5,815 nt of DNA from Candidatus Gastranaerophilales bacterium (GTDB lineage: Bacteria > Cyanobacteriota > Vampirovibrionia > Gastranaerophilales > Gastranaerophilaceae), in assembly GCA_944325615.1 (NCBI GenBank), contig CALVAU010000034.1, forward strand, positions 1-5,815. Direction: 5' to 3'. Position 1 is the first letter of the stretch. Each line of letters opens with the position of its first letter. Under the pieces are notes generated by a model. It ran no database searches. It was not told where the DNA came from and saw only the letters and a program-made list of their open reading frames with translations. Below, in pieces: positions 1 through 5,666 of this stretch. A program made the translations under genes and the position numbers.

Positions 1-1331
1 TCTATATCAACGGTGAATTTTCAAGCGATCAGTACAAAAGAAGATTTGGCGGATTTACAGGTTTTGATAACAAAGGAAACTTGGATGAAATAGCAACCGC
101 TTCTGCAGATTATGGCGTAAGCAAAAGAACAGTAAGAAAAGCTATGAAATATGCAGGTTATGATACAGAAAAAGATTTAACCTGGTTATACAAAACACTT
201 GCAGCGTTAGGATGTCTTGGTGCTGCAGCTGGTACAGGAGCATTAGTTGGTGCAAGATTTACAAGTAATGTCTGGGGTATTCACAATGACGGCTCAAGTG
301 AATTGTTGGATACAATCGTAACAACTTCAAATTCAGCTCAAGTCGGTGCTTTAAGAGGTCTTTTGGCTGGTATAATTCCTGCGATAGCTCTTGCAGCAGT
401 TGTTAAAGATAATGGCGGTAAAGATATCTTCAACGGTAATACAGCTGAAGAAATTGTAGCTAAAGGTGAAAAGAATATTGAATCTCGTATCAGAGGCAAG
501 AAAAACCAAAAAATGATGAAAGCTATTTTGAGAATGGAAAATATCTCAAATGAAGATAAAGCATTTATCTTAAAACTTGCTTATGGTGAATTGACAGGTA
601 AGAAAGTAAATGACAGAGAACTTGCAGCAGCTTATGAAATTGCAAAATTCTGTAATGAACATCCTGACTTTGATCCGAAAAATTACGATAAACTCCCGGG
701 TGAAATAAAACCTGTAGATGTTGATCAAAATCATAACGTTAATATTGATCCTGTTGTAACTGATACAAATACAGGAGATGATGACGATGATATCCCAGAA
801 GATAATGGAGATGACAATGACGGAGGAAATGCACCTGCATTATGTGATTTGGGTATCGGTAAAAATGATGGTGTAAATGCTCACGATTACAATGTCAGAG
901 CAGGTATCAAAGGCAAGGATAAAAACGGAAATCCGATAACATTAGGTGATAACCCTTACAACATTGTATTAGGCAAATACCAAAGAGCTGATGGTAAACC
1001 GATGACACATGATGAAATTATGGCAGTTCGTAACGAAATCTTCGGCAAAAACAACGGTCTAAGACAAGGTAAAATTCAATTGCCTGACGAAGTTACAATA
1101 GGTGAAAAAACATACAAATATCATGACGGTAATGTTAAATTAGGAACTGTTGCAACCGGTGGTAAGATGAACTTCTTCAAACCTGTAAAATATCCTGGAG
1201 CGTCATACAATGTTCACGATTGCAACAACAATATCTTAAGAGATAAACTTCCTAGTTATAATGCAGCTAAGACTGAAGCTGAAAAAATTGCCAAAGAAAA
1301 CCCTGATAAATATAACTTCTTTATACAATAA
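1..1331 (+). CDS. Unrecognised membrane-associated protein with acidic linker and LysM-like C-terminal region (5' end missing)
   Basis: I do not recognise this gene as a named family. The frame is open from the first complete codon (nt 3) to TAA at 1329-1331. The TTG at 81-83 is therefore probably an internal Leu, and the true start lies outside the window; 442 residues are visible. Counting from nt 3, the order is: an HTH-like stretch around residues 29-53 (IATASADYGVSKRTVRKAMK); two Gly/Ala-rich hydrophobic segments at about 63-85 and 114-134, with GxxxG-like spacing; a charged helical region at about 145-220; an Asp/Asn/Gly-rich linker at 254-276; and a C-terminal region at about 296-362. 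That last region begins YNVRAG, continues through NPYNIVLGKY and EIMAVRNEIFG, and ends QGKIQLP, which resembles a LysM peptidoglycan-binding fold with an insertion. C-ending codons (ATC, TTC, AAC) are more frequent than in the neighbouring genes, which suggests high expression or a different origin. A surface or cell-wall-linked role is inference only. Confidence 0.8.
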   Translation, partial: YINGEFSSDQYKRRFGGFTGFDNKGNLDEIATASADYGVSKRTVRKAMKYAGYDTEKDLTWLYKTLAALGCLGAAAGTGALVGARFTSNVWGIHNDGSSELLDTIVTTSNSAQVGALRGLLAGIIPAIALAAVVKDNGGKDIFNGNTAEEIVAKGEKNIESRIRGKKNQKMMKAILRMENISNEDKAFILKLAYGELTGKKVNDRELAAAYEIAKFCNEHPDFDPKNYDKLPGEIKPVDVDQNHNVNIDPVVTDTNTGDDDDDIPEDNGDDNDGGNAPALCDLGIGKNDGVNAHDYNVRAGIKGKDKNGNPITLGDNPYNIVLGKYQRADGKPMTHDEIMAVRNEIFGKNNGLRQGKIQLPDEVTIGEKTYKYHDGNVKLGTVATGGKMNFFKPVKYPGASYNVHDCNNNILRDKLPSYNAAKTEAEKIAKENPDKYNFFIQ

Positions 1332-1352
1332 AATCTGTCTGTATTATATAAA

Positions 1353-1382
1353 AAAGAGGTCGTCAGAAATGACGACCTCTTT
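1353..1382. terminator. Bidirectional intrinsic terminator between the left-edge gene and ispE
   Basis: A perfect 13-bp inverted repeat (1353-1365 paired with 1370-1382) encloses a 4-nt loop, GAAA on the plus strand and TTTC on the minus strand. Read on the minus strand, the stem runs into a T tract followed by an AT-rich stretch (1355 down to 1341), which is a classic Rho-independent terminator for rsmA-ispE. Read on the plus strand, it is followed by the less perfect T-rich stretch TTTAGTTTT, which should terminate the left-edge gene, whose stop lies 21 nt upstream. The foot of the stem overlaps the ispE stop codon (1381-1383). Confidence 0.92.
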
Positions 1383-2175
1383 AGTTTTCAATTATTTGAA
1401 CTCCTTTATCGGTAGCAACAAGTCCGTTTTTTATCCAATATTCGTTAAGTTCTGCAAAGTCTTTATCAATCATAAAGTAAGTCGAGCCTGAGCCTGACAT
1501 CATTGAACTCGGGTAGAGCTTTTTAATTTTTTGTAACTCCTCATAATCGTCAAACACCGCCCATTCAAGATCGTTTTTAAAATTCTCTCTGCCTAATTCG
1601 TTGCGAGATTTTTTGTTGGCAAACTTTGTATAGGCTTCTTTTGCACTTATTCCAAGATTGAGAGGTTTAATTAATGATACATTAAATTCTTCAAAATCAA
1701 GTTTTTCTAAAATTTCACCTCTGCCTCTTGTCATTTGACGTCCGCCTTCAAGACAAAAGTTCAAATCCGATCCGAGTTTTGCACAAAGATTATGAAGGTC
1801 ATCATGACTTAGCGGGTTTTTGAAGTATTCATTCAGACCGAATAAAATTCCTGCAGCATTTGTGCTGCCGCCTGCAAGACCTGCTGATATCGGAATGTTT
1901 TTTTCTATAAAAACTTCGATTTTATGTGGTTTTATTTTCGTGCTTTCAATGAAAAGACAAATTGCCTTGTGTACAAGATTTTTTTCGTTATAAGGAATGT
2001 CTTTGCTTGTACCTGACAGTAAAATTTCAAATTCTTCTGAAGGTGTAGCATTTAATATCAAATAATCGTACAAGCTTATTGTCTGCATTATGCTTTCTAT
2101 ATTATGAAAACCGTCAGGGCGTCTTGATGTGATTTTTAAATCAAGGTTAATTTTAGCAGGACACTGAATTTTCAT
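1381..2175 (-). CDS. ispE: 4-diphosphocytidyl-2-C-methyl-D-erythritol kinase (IspE)
   Basis: A GHMP-family kinase of the MEP (non-mevalonate) isoprenoid pathway. It phosphorylates the 2-hydroxyl of CDP-methylerythritol with ATP in the cytoplasm. The 264-residue length is slightly short of the usual 280-300. The N-terminal motif PAKINLDL (6-13) carries the substrate Lys8, and RPDGFHNIES follows at 19-28. The ATP-binding glycine loop is IPISAGLAGGSTNAAG (94-109), a variant of the common GLGGGSSDAA form that I recall from cyanobacterial and plant-type enzymes. LGSDLNFCLEGG (134-145) places the catalytic Asp at 137. MSGSGSTYF (226-234) is the third GHMP motif. The ATG at 2175 lies 23 bp inside the end of rsmA and is preceded by AGAGGA, so the two genes are co-transcribed and probably translationally linked. 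rsmA-ispE adjacency is a gene order I associate with Cyanobacteria. Termination is at the hairpin that begins at its stop codon. Confidence 0.96.
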   Translation of the reverse strand: MKIQCPAKINLDLKITSRRPDGFHNIESIMQTISLYDYLILNATPSEEFEILLSGTSKDIPYNEKNLVHKAICLFIESTKIKPHKIEVFIEKNIPISAGLAGGSTNAAGILFGLNEYFKNPLSHDDLHNLCAKLGSDLNFCLEGGRQMTRGRGEILEKLDFEEFNVSLIKPLNLGISAKEAYTKFANKKSRNELGRENFKNDLEWAVFDDYEELQKIKKLYPSSMMSGSGSTYFMIDKDFAELNEYWIKNGLVATDKGVQIIEN

Positions 2176-3007
2176 TTTTCAAAAGTTCCTCTGATAATTT
2201 TCCGAACATCTCAATAGAGAGTTTTTCTCCTCTTGTATTTTCATCGATATTTAGTGCAGCAAGTGATTTTTGGATATTTTCTTTAGAAAATCCGCCTTGC
2301 ATCAGGCAGTTTTTAATATTTTTTCTGCGTTGGGCGAAAGCTGCCTTTATTGTTTTTCTAAAGTGTGAATAGTCGCTAAGTTGGAGTTTAGGATTGTCTC
2401 TCACATTAAGTTTTACTAGTGCAGAATTAACTTTTGGTGCAGGATAAAAAGATTTTCTGCCCACAAGTCTAAAAATTTCTACATCAGCCCAAAATTGAGA
2501 GAGAATTGTCAAAAGCCCGTATTGTTTTGAAGGTGAATTTTCATCAGCCACCATACGCCTTGCAACTTCTTCTTGTACCATTAAAATAATATCTTTTATA
2601 AGATTTCGGTTTTTGTTGTTCAAGTCATCAATCTCGCCGAGTAAATGTGCGATGATAGGACTTGTTATGTAATATGGAATGTTTGCGACAATTTTTACTT
2701 TTTCATTTGTAAGTTTTGTAAAATCTGTCTTTAAAATATCCTGATGAATAATTTCAAGATTATCAGCATTAAGTTTTTGCAATTCTTTTATAGCTTCTTC
2801 ATCCAATTCGATTGCAATAACTTTTTTGGCATGCTTAATCAACTGCTCAGTTACAAACCCGACCCCCGGTCCGATTTCTATTGCAACATCATCTTTTGTA
2901 ATTTGAGCTTCGTCAATGATAGCATCTATTACATCGGGATTTATAAGAAAGTTTTGCCCGAGTCGTTTTTTAGTTTTAAAAAATTTAGCACGTTCAAAGT
3001 AGTTCAT
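2153..3007 (-). CDS. rsmA: 16S rRNA (adenine(1518)-N6/adenine(1519)-N6)-dimethyltransferase RsmA/KsgA
   Basis: An SAM-dependent enzyme that dimethylates two adjacent adenines in the 3'-terminal helix 45 of 16S rRNA late in 30S assembly. Loss of this activity classically gives kasugamycin resistance. At 284 residues it has normal length for the family. Visible motifs are KKRLGQNFL (13-21) at the N-terminus; the SAM-binding glycine motif IEIGPGVGFVT (43-53); the acidic ELD (67-69) that should hold the SAM ribose; the catalytic NIPYYITSPI (109-118); FYPAPKVNSALVKL (187-200); AFAQRRKNIKNCL (223-235); and RGEKLS (259-264). The ATG at 3007 is chosen because it gives the usual short lead into KKRLGQNF. 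No Shine-Dalgarno precedes it; a TATAAT box lies 7 nt upstream instead. It is the first gene of the operon with ispE, which it overlaps by 23 bp, and it is divergent from gshA. Confidence 0.97.
   Translation of the reverse strand: MNYFERAKFFKTKKRLGQNFLINPDVIDAIIDEAQITKDDVAIEIGPGVGFVTEQLIKHAKKVIAIELDEEAIKELQKLNADNLEIIHQDILKTDFTKLTNEKVKIVANIPYYITSPIIAHLLGEIDDLNNKNRNLIKDIILMVQEEVARRMVADENSPSKQYGLLTILSQFWADVEIFRLVGRKSFYPAPKVNSALVKLNVRDNPKLQLSDYSHFRKTIKAAFAQRRKNIKNCLMQGGFSKENIQKSLAALNIDENTRGEKLSIEMFGKLSEELLKNENSVSC
2187..2192 (-). promoter_or_regulatory. Ribosome binding site of ispE
   Basis: AGAGGA on the minus strand lies 11 nt before the ispE ATG at 2175, inside the last codons of rsmA. It supports this ATG and internal initiation on the bicistronic message. 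The spacing is at the long end of normal. Confidence 0.6.
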
Positions 3008-3014
3008 CTTAACT

Positions 3015-3044
3015 ATTATAATACCACAGACAGGCTAATGTTTA
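3015..3044 (-). promoter_or_regulatory. Predicted rsmA-ispE promoter, giving a leaderless mRNA
   Basis: On the minus strand a consensus TATAAT (3020-3015) stands 7 nt before the rsmA ATG, with TAAACA (3044-3039; four of six matches to TTGACA) 18 bp further upstream. Transcription normally starts 6-8 nt downstream of the -10 box, so it would begin at or within a base or two of the ATG. This agrees with the lack of any Shine-Dalgarno. The promoter is inferred from sequence alone. Confidence 0.55.
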
Positions 3045-3056
3045 TTCATATAATAT

Positions 3057-3086
3057 TTGATATTTTAATAAAGGTTATAGTATTAT
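3057..3086 (+). promoter_or_regulatory. Predicted gshA promoter
   Basis: TTGATA (3057-3062) and TATTAT (3081-3086) are separated by 18 bp, which predicts a start near 3093 and a leader of about 13 nt just long enough to carry the Shine-Dalgarno. The region is very AT-rich, so other -10 choices such as TATAGT at 3076 exist, but their spacing to the -35 box is worse. It is divergent from the rsmA promoter within a 98-bp gap; I see no obvious operator in that gap. Confidence 0.45.
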
Positions 3087-3095
3087 ATTTTTTAC

Positions 3096-3100
3096 GGAGG
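3096..3100 (+). promoter_or_regulatory. Ribosome binding site of gshA
   Basis: GGAGG lies 5 nt before the GTG at 3106. It is the strongest Shine-Dalgarno in the window and decides the GTG start. Confidence 0.85.
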
Positions 3101-3105
3101 CAAAA

Positions 3106-4431
3106 GTGAGTAAATTACAAACTAAAGAAAAGCTTGAAAAATCAGATATTTTAAATCTTTTTAAAAGCGGTAGTAAATCAGATTCTGATTTTAAAATCGG
3201 AATGGAATATGAAAGACTTCCTATTTCAATGGTTACTGATAGAGCAGTATCTTATGAAGGGGATTTTGGAGTTTGTAATTTTTTGAGAGCTTTTGCAAAG
3301 TCTGAAAATTGGGATTATATAACTGATGATTATAATATAATCGGGTTAAAACAAGAGCATGACACAATTACGTTAGAGCCTGGGAGTCAGGTTGAGTTAA
3401 GCATTAAGCCTGAGAAAACAATTTTTGATTTGAAGAAAAAAGTCGATTTGTTGAACAAGCAAATGATGCCGATACTTGATAAGTTCAATATAAGACTTTT
3501 AGAATATGGGGTATCACCTTTATCTACCCACAAAAATATTTCACTTATTCCAAAAAGACGTTATAAAATTATGGCTCATTATCTTTGGGGAATTTTATCT
3601 GATGTTATGATGCGTGAGACCGCAGGTATTCAGGGTACGTTTGATTTTAAAGATGAAGCTGATGCAATTAGAAAATTCAATATTGCAAATAAATTGACTC
3701 CGTTTGTCACAGCTATGTTTGCAAATTCGCCAATAAGAGGCGGGGTAGAGACAGGGTATAAGACATTTAGAGCTTTGAGCTGGCTAAATACCGACAATGA
3801 CAGATGCGGTTTTTGCGGAAAAATGGATGAGGATTTTTCTTTTGAAAAATACGTAGATAATGTATTGAAAAGCCCTATTATTTTCATTAATCGAGAAGGA
3901 ATGCCGATAGAAGTCAGAGGCAAAATTAATTTTGAAGAATTTATGCAAAAAGGCTTTGGTGATTTTGATGCTGAAATTGATGATTTCAAGCTCCATGCAA
4001 ATTTATATTTCCCGGAAGTCAGGATGAGAAACTTTATCGAAATAAGAAATCATGATTGCGTTTCAAAAGATATGATTTATGCAGTCCTTGCTATTTATAA
4101 AGGAATTTTGTACAGCAACAGTGCAATGTCTGAAATTGACGAATTGCTAAAAAGTTTTTCATATACAGATTTTGCAGAACTCAGGTATAATGTTCCGAAA
4201 AGTGCGCTTTCTGCTAAAATTCAGGGAATTAAAATATCAAATATTGCAAGAGAAATTTTATATATTGCTGAAAAATCTCTTATAGAAATGGATACAAAAG
4301 AAGAAAAATTCTTAGAGCCCATAAAAGAATTGACTTTTGACGGGGTGTCTCCGGCTGATATAATTCTCAGAAACTGGAACGGGCTTTGGAATAAAGATGT
4401 TAAAAAGCTTATAAAATATTTAAGTAAATAA
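3106..4431 (+). CDS. gshA: Glutamate-cysteine ligase, GCS2 family (plant/alpha-proteobacterial type)
   Basis: An ATP-dependent ligase joining the gamma-carboxyl of glutamate to cysteine, the first and usually rate-limiting step of glutathione synthesis; EgtA of ergothioneine synthesis is a close relative. The 441-residue length fits the family. Core motifs in order: IGMEYERLP (31-39) with metal/ATP glutamates; ITLEPGSQVELS (88-99), the substrate/metal strand; PKRRYKIM (149-156); MMRETAGIQGTFDF (168-181), equivalent to the family's M-R-T-x-x-x-Q-x-x-x-DF; FANSPI (205-210); FRALSWLNTDNDRCG (221-235), equivalent to the plant R-S-x-x-W-T-D-T-D; and FPEVRMRNFIEIR (302-314). Two cysteines form CGFC at 234-237 inside this core, which is unusual. 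GTG is the start because GGAGG lies 5 nt upstream. It is monocistronic as seen here: divergent from rsmA, and convergent with bioY with only one base between stop codons. No gshB is in the window, so the final product could be gamma-glutamylcysteine or glutathione. Confidence 0.9.
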   Translation: MSKLQTKEKLEKSDILNLFKSGSKSDSDFKIGMEYERLPISMVTDRAVSYEGDFGVCNFLRAFAKSENWDYITDDYNIIGLKQEHDTITLEPGSQVELSIKPEKTIFDLKKKVDLLNKQMMPILDKFNIRLLEYGVSPLSTHKNISLIPKRRYKIMAHYLWGILSDVMMRETAGIQGTFDFKDEADAIRKFNIANKLTPFVTAMFANSPIRGGVETGYKTFRALSWLNTDNDRCGFCGKMDEDFSFEKYVDNVLKSPIIFINREGMPIEVRGKINFEEFMQKGFGDFDAEIDDFKLHANLYFPEVRMRNFIEIRNHDCVSKDMIYAVLAIYKGILYSNSAMSEIDELLKSFSYTDFAELRYNVPKSALSAKIQGIKISNIAREILYIAEKSLIEMDTKEEKFLEPIKELTFDGVSPADIILRNWNGLWNKDVKKLIKYLSK

Positions 4432-4432
4432 T

Positions 4433-5095
4433 TTACATGTAAAGCCAGAGTATTACTCTTGCATATTTTGCAACTAAGACAAGAAGGAAACTGAATATAA
4501 AATCATAAACGATTTTAATTCCGCTTTGTGCTAATATCCAGCCGCTTGTGAACATAAAACCTTCATGTCTTAGGCCTGCAATAATCAGCATATAAATTAT
4601 TCCTAAAATATGTATTGTCAAAATTCCGACTAAAATAGCTTTGATAATATTTTTGTATGTAAATCCGCTTTTCAAAATAGTTCCTGTTAAAAACGCAGCA
4701 GGAATATATGCCAAAATATAGCCGAATCCGTATTCTTTGAAGTATTCCAAACCTCCGCCAAGTGCAAATACAGGCATGATGAAAAGTCCTGTAAGAATGT
4801 ATATCAAAACACTTGCAAGTCCGAATTTTCTGCCTAAAAGTGCAGTGATGAACATAACAGCAGGTACTTGTGGAATTAGATTGAAATTGTGAATATAATC
4901 TTGAATTTTTAAATCATTTCCAGAAAACAAATCCGCAGGTAGTCCCAGATGGGTTATATTCAGCTGCGTAAAAGTAGATATTACAAGAAGAAATGAGCAA
5001 AAAATAATCATTAAGATACTGCTTATGCTGAATTTTAGACCGGATCTTGTGCTTTTGACGGTCTTAACCTTGGGTTGTACGGCTTCTTCTGTCAT
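4433..5095 (-). CDS. bioY: BioY-family biotin transporter, substrate-binding S component
   Basis: An integral membrane protein that binds biotin and brings it into the cell, alone or with the ECF energizing module (a transmembrane T subunit and paired ATPases), which is not in the window. The length is 220 residues, a little above the usual 180-200 because of a charged, cytoplasm-like N-tail (1-20). About six hydrophobic segments are visible, near 23-41, 71-87, 92-110, 123-140, 150-173 and 186-208. Family signatures are LIPQVPAVMFITALLGRKFG (73-92), matching the V-P-x-T-x-Q-x-L...LLG-x-x-x-G region, and MPVFALGGG (107-115) followed by GFGYILAYIPAAFLTG (123-138), matching the canonical PVFAGGGG...GGYLLGFPLAA. 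The FALGGG form is one I associate with cyanobacterial homologues. The ATG at 5095 overlaps the stop of the acetyltransferase gene as ATGA, and no strong Shine-Dalgarno is present, so translational coupling is likely. Confidence 0.88.
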   Translation of the reverse strand: MTEEAVQPKVKTVKSTRSGLKFSISSILMIIFCSFLLVISTFTQLNITHLGLPADLFSGNDLKIQDYIHNFNLIPQVPAVMFITALLGRKFGLASVLIYILTGLFIMPVFALGGGLEYFKEYGFGYILAYIPAAFLTGTILKSGFTYKNIIKAILVGILTIHILGIIYMLIIAGLRHEGFMFTSGWILAQSGIKIVYDFIFSFLLVLVAKYARVILWLYM

Positions 5096-5628
5096 AATTT
5101 GTAAGTAATCCCTGCTTTTTCTTCTAAATTCTTAAGATTTTGTTCGTATATACTTTTAAATTTATCGTAAAAAATGTTTTCTGTCCACATTATTAAGGCA
5201 TCTTCATTATTGTCTTGATAGTAGCCTTTTCTTACGCCAAGTGATTTGAAACCGTATTTTTCATACAATTTTATCGCAGGCTCATTTGATACTCTTACCT
5301 CAAGAGTGATGTATTTAATCATTTCCTTATAGCAGGATTTTATAATTGCATTTAAAAGAGCTTCGCCGATATGTTTTCTTCTGAAATCAGGAGATACCGA
5401 GATGTTTGTGATATGAGCTTCTTCTAAAATTTGCCAGCATCCTGCATATCCTGTCAATTCACCTTTTTCGTTGAAAGAACAGTAATATTTCGCAAGCTCA
5501 TTATTTATTTCATTAAAAAATGATTCCTTTGACCAATGATGCGGGCCATAAGATCTTTCTTCCACTTGGATTACGTCATCAAGGTAATCCCTTTGCATCG
5601 GCTCAATTTTTATTTGAACTTTTTCCAT
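5092..5628 (-). CDS. rimI: GNAT acetyltransferase, RimI-like (ribosomal protein S18-alanine N-acetyltransferase family)
   Basis: It transfers acetyl from acetyl-CoA, in the RimI family to the N-terminal alanine of ribosomal protein S18. The GNAT fold is visible from start to end: an N-terminal strand and helix (IKIEPMQRDYLDDVIQVEE, 6-24), HWSKESFFNE (31-40), the acetyl-CoA loop ISVSPDFRRKHIGEALL (76-92), and the RimI signature LEVRVSNEPAIKLYEKYGF (109-127) followed by RKGYYQDNNEDALIMW (133-148). E110 and Y122 align with the catalytic Glu and Tyr of the Salmonella enzyme by my reading. In the pyrophosphate loop the first glycine of Q/RxxGxG is His86, which is unusual. The protein has about 30 residues beyond the usual C-terminus. 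The start at 5628 has no Shine-Dalgarno but has a -10-like box 6 nt upstream; Met11 (5598) is an alternative. The true substrate could be another protein or a small molecule. Confidence 0.87.
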   Translation of the reverse strand: MEKVQIKIEPMQRDYLDDVIQVEERSYGPHHWSKESFFNEINNELAKYYCSFNEKGELTGYAGCWQILEEAHITNISVSPDFRRKHIGEALLNAIIKSCYKEMIKYITLEVRVSNEPAIKLYEKYGFKSLGVRKGYYQDNNEDALIMWTENIFYDKFKSIYEQNLKNLEEKAGITYKL

Positions 5629-5634
5629 ACAAAA

Positions 5635-5663
5635 ATTTTAGCATGACAGAAAGTCGTGAGCAA
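5635..5663 (-). promoter_or_regulatory. Predicted rimI-bioY promoter, giving a leaderless mRNA
   Basis: On the minus strand TTGCTC (5663-5658), a 17-bp spacer and an extended -10 (TGC plus TAAAAT, 5643-5635) fill the 38-bp gap after the upstream gene. TAAAAT ends 6 nt before the rimI ATG, so transcription should start at or next to the ATG. There is no Shine-Dalgarno. The gene could also be read through from the upstream coding region, and the same stretch holds a weak imperfect hairpin. Confidence 0.45.
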
Positions 5664-5666
5664 CGA

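Noticed and set aside
81..83. TTG as the start codon of the left-edge gene
   Set aside because: The same frame is open without a stop back to nt 3, the upstream residues look like ordinary protein, and no Shine-Dalgarno precedes the TTG. It is more likely an internal Leu codon of a truncated gene.
775..830. GAT/GAC-rich stretch as a possible DNA repeat
   Set aside because: It is simple codon-level low complexity that encodes the acidic linker, with no regular repeat unit.
1261..1491. Plus-strand open frame of 76 codons spanning the terminator
   Set aside because: It crosses a strong terminator hairpin and overlaps the ends of two convergent genes; no independent support.
2744..3109. Plus-strand open frame of 121 codons ending in a GTGA overlap with the gshA start
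   Set aside because: It is antisense to the well-supported N-terminal half of rsmA, is Phe/Ile/Tyr-rich as AT-rich shadows usually are, and would run through both predicted promoters.
3630..3989. Minus-strand open frame of 119 codons inside gshA
   Set aside because: It lies opposite conserved GshA motifs, has no ribosome binding site that I can see, and reads as low-complexity Ser/Leu/Pro-rich shadow sequence.
5641..5660. Imperfect hairpin followed by a T-rich stretch on the minus strand, a possible terminator of the upstream gene
   Set aside because: The stem is about six pairs with an A-C mismatch on the minus strand, and it overlaps the better-supported promoter elements of rimI.
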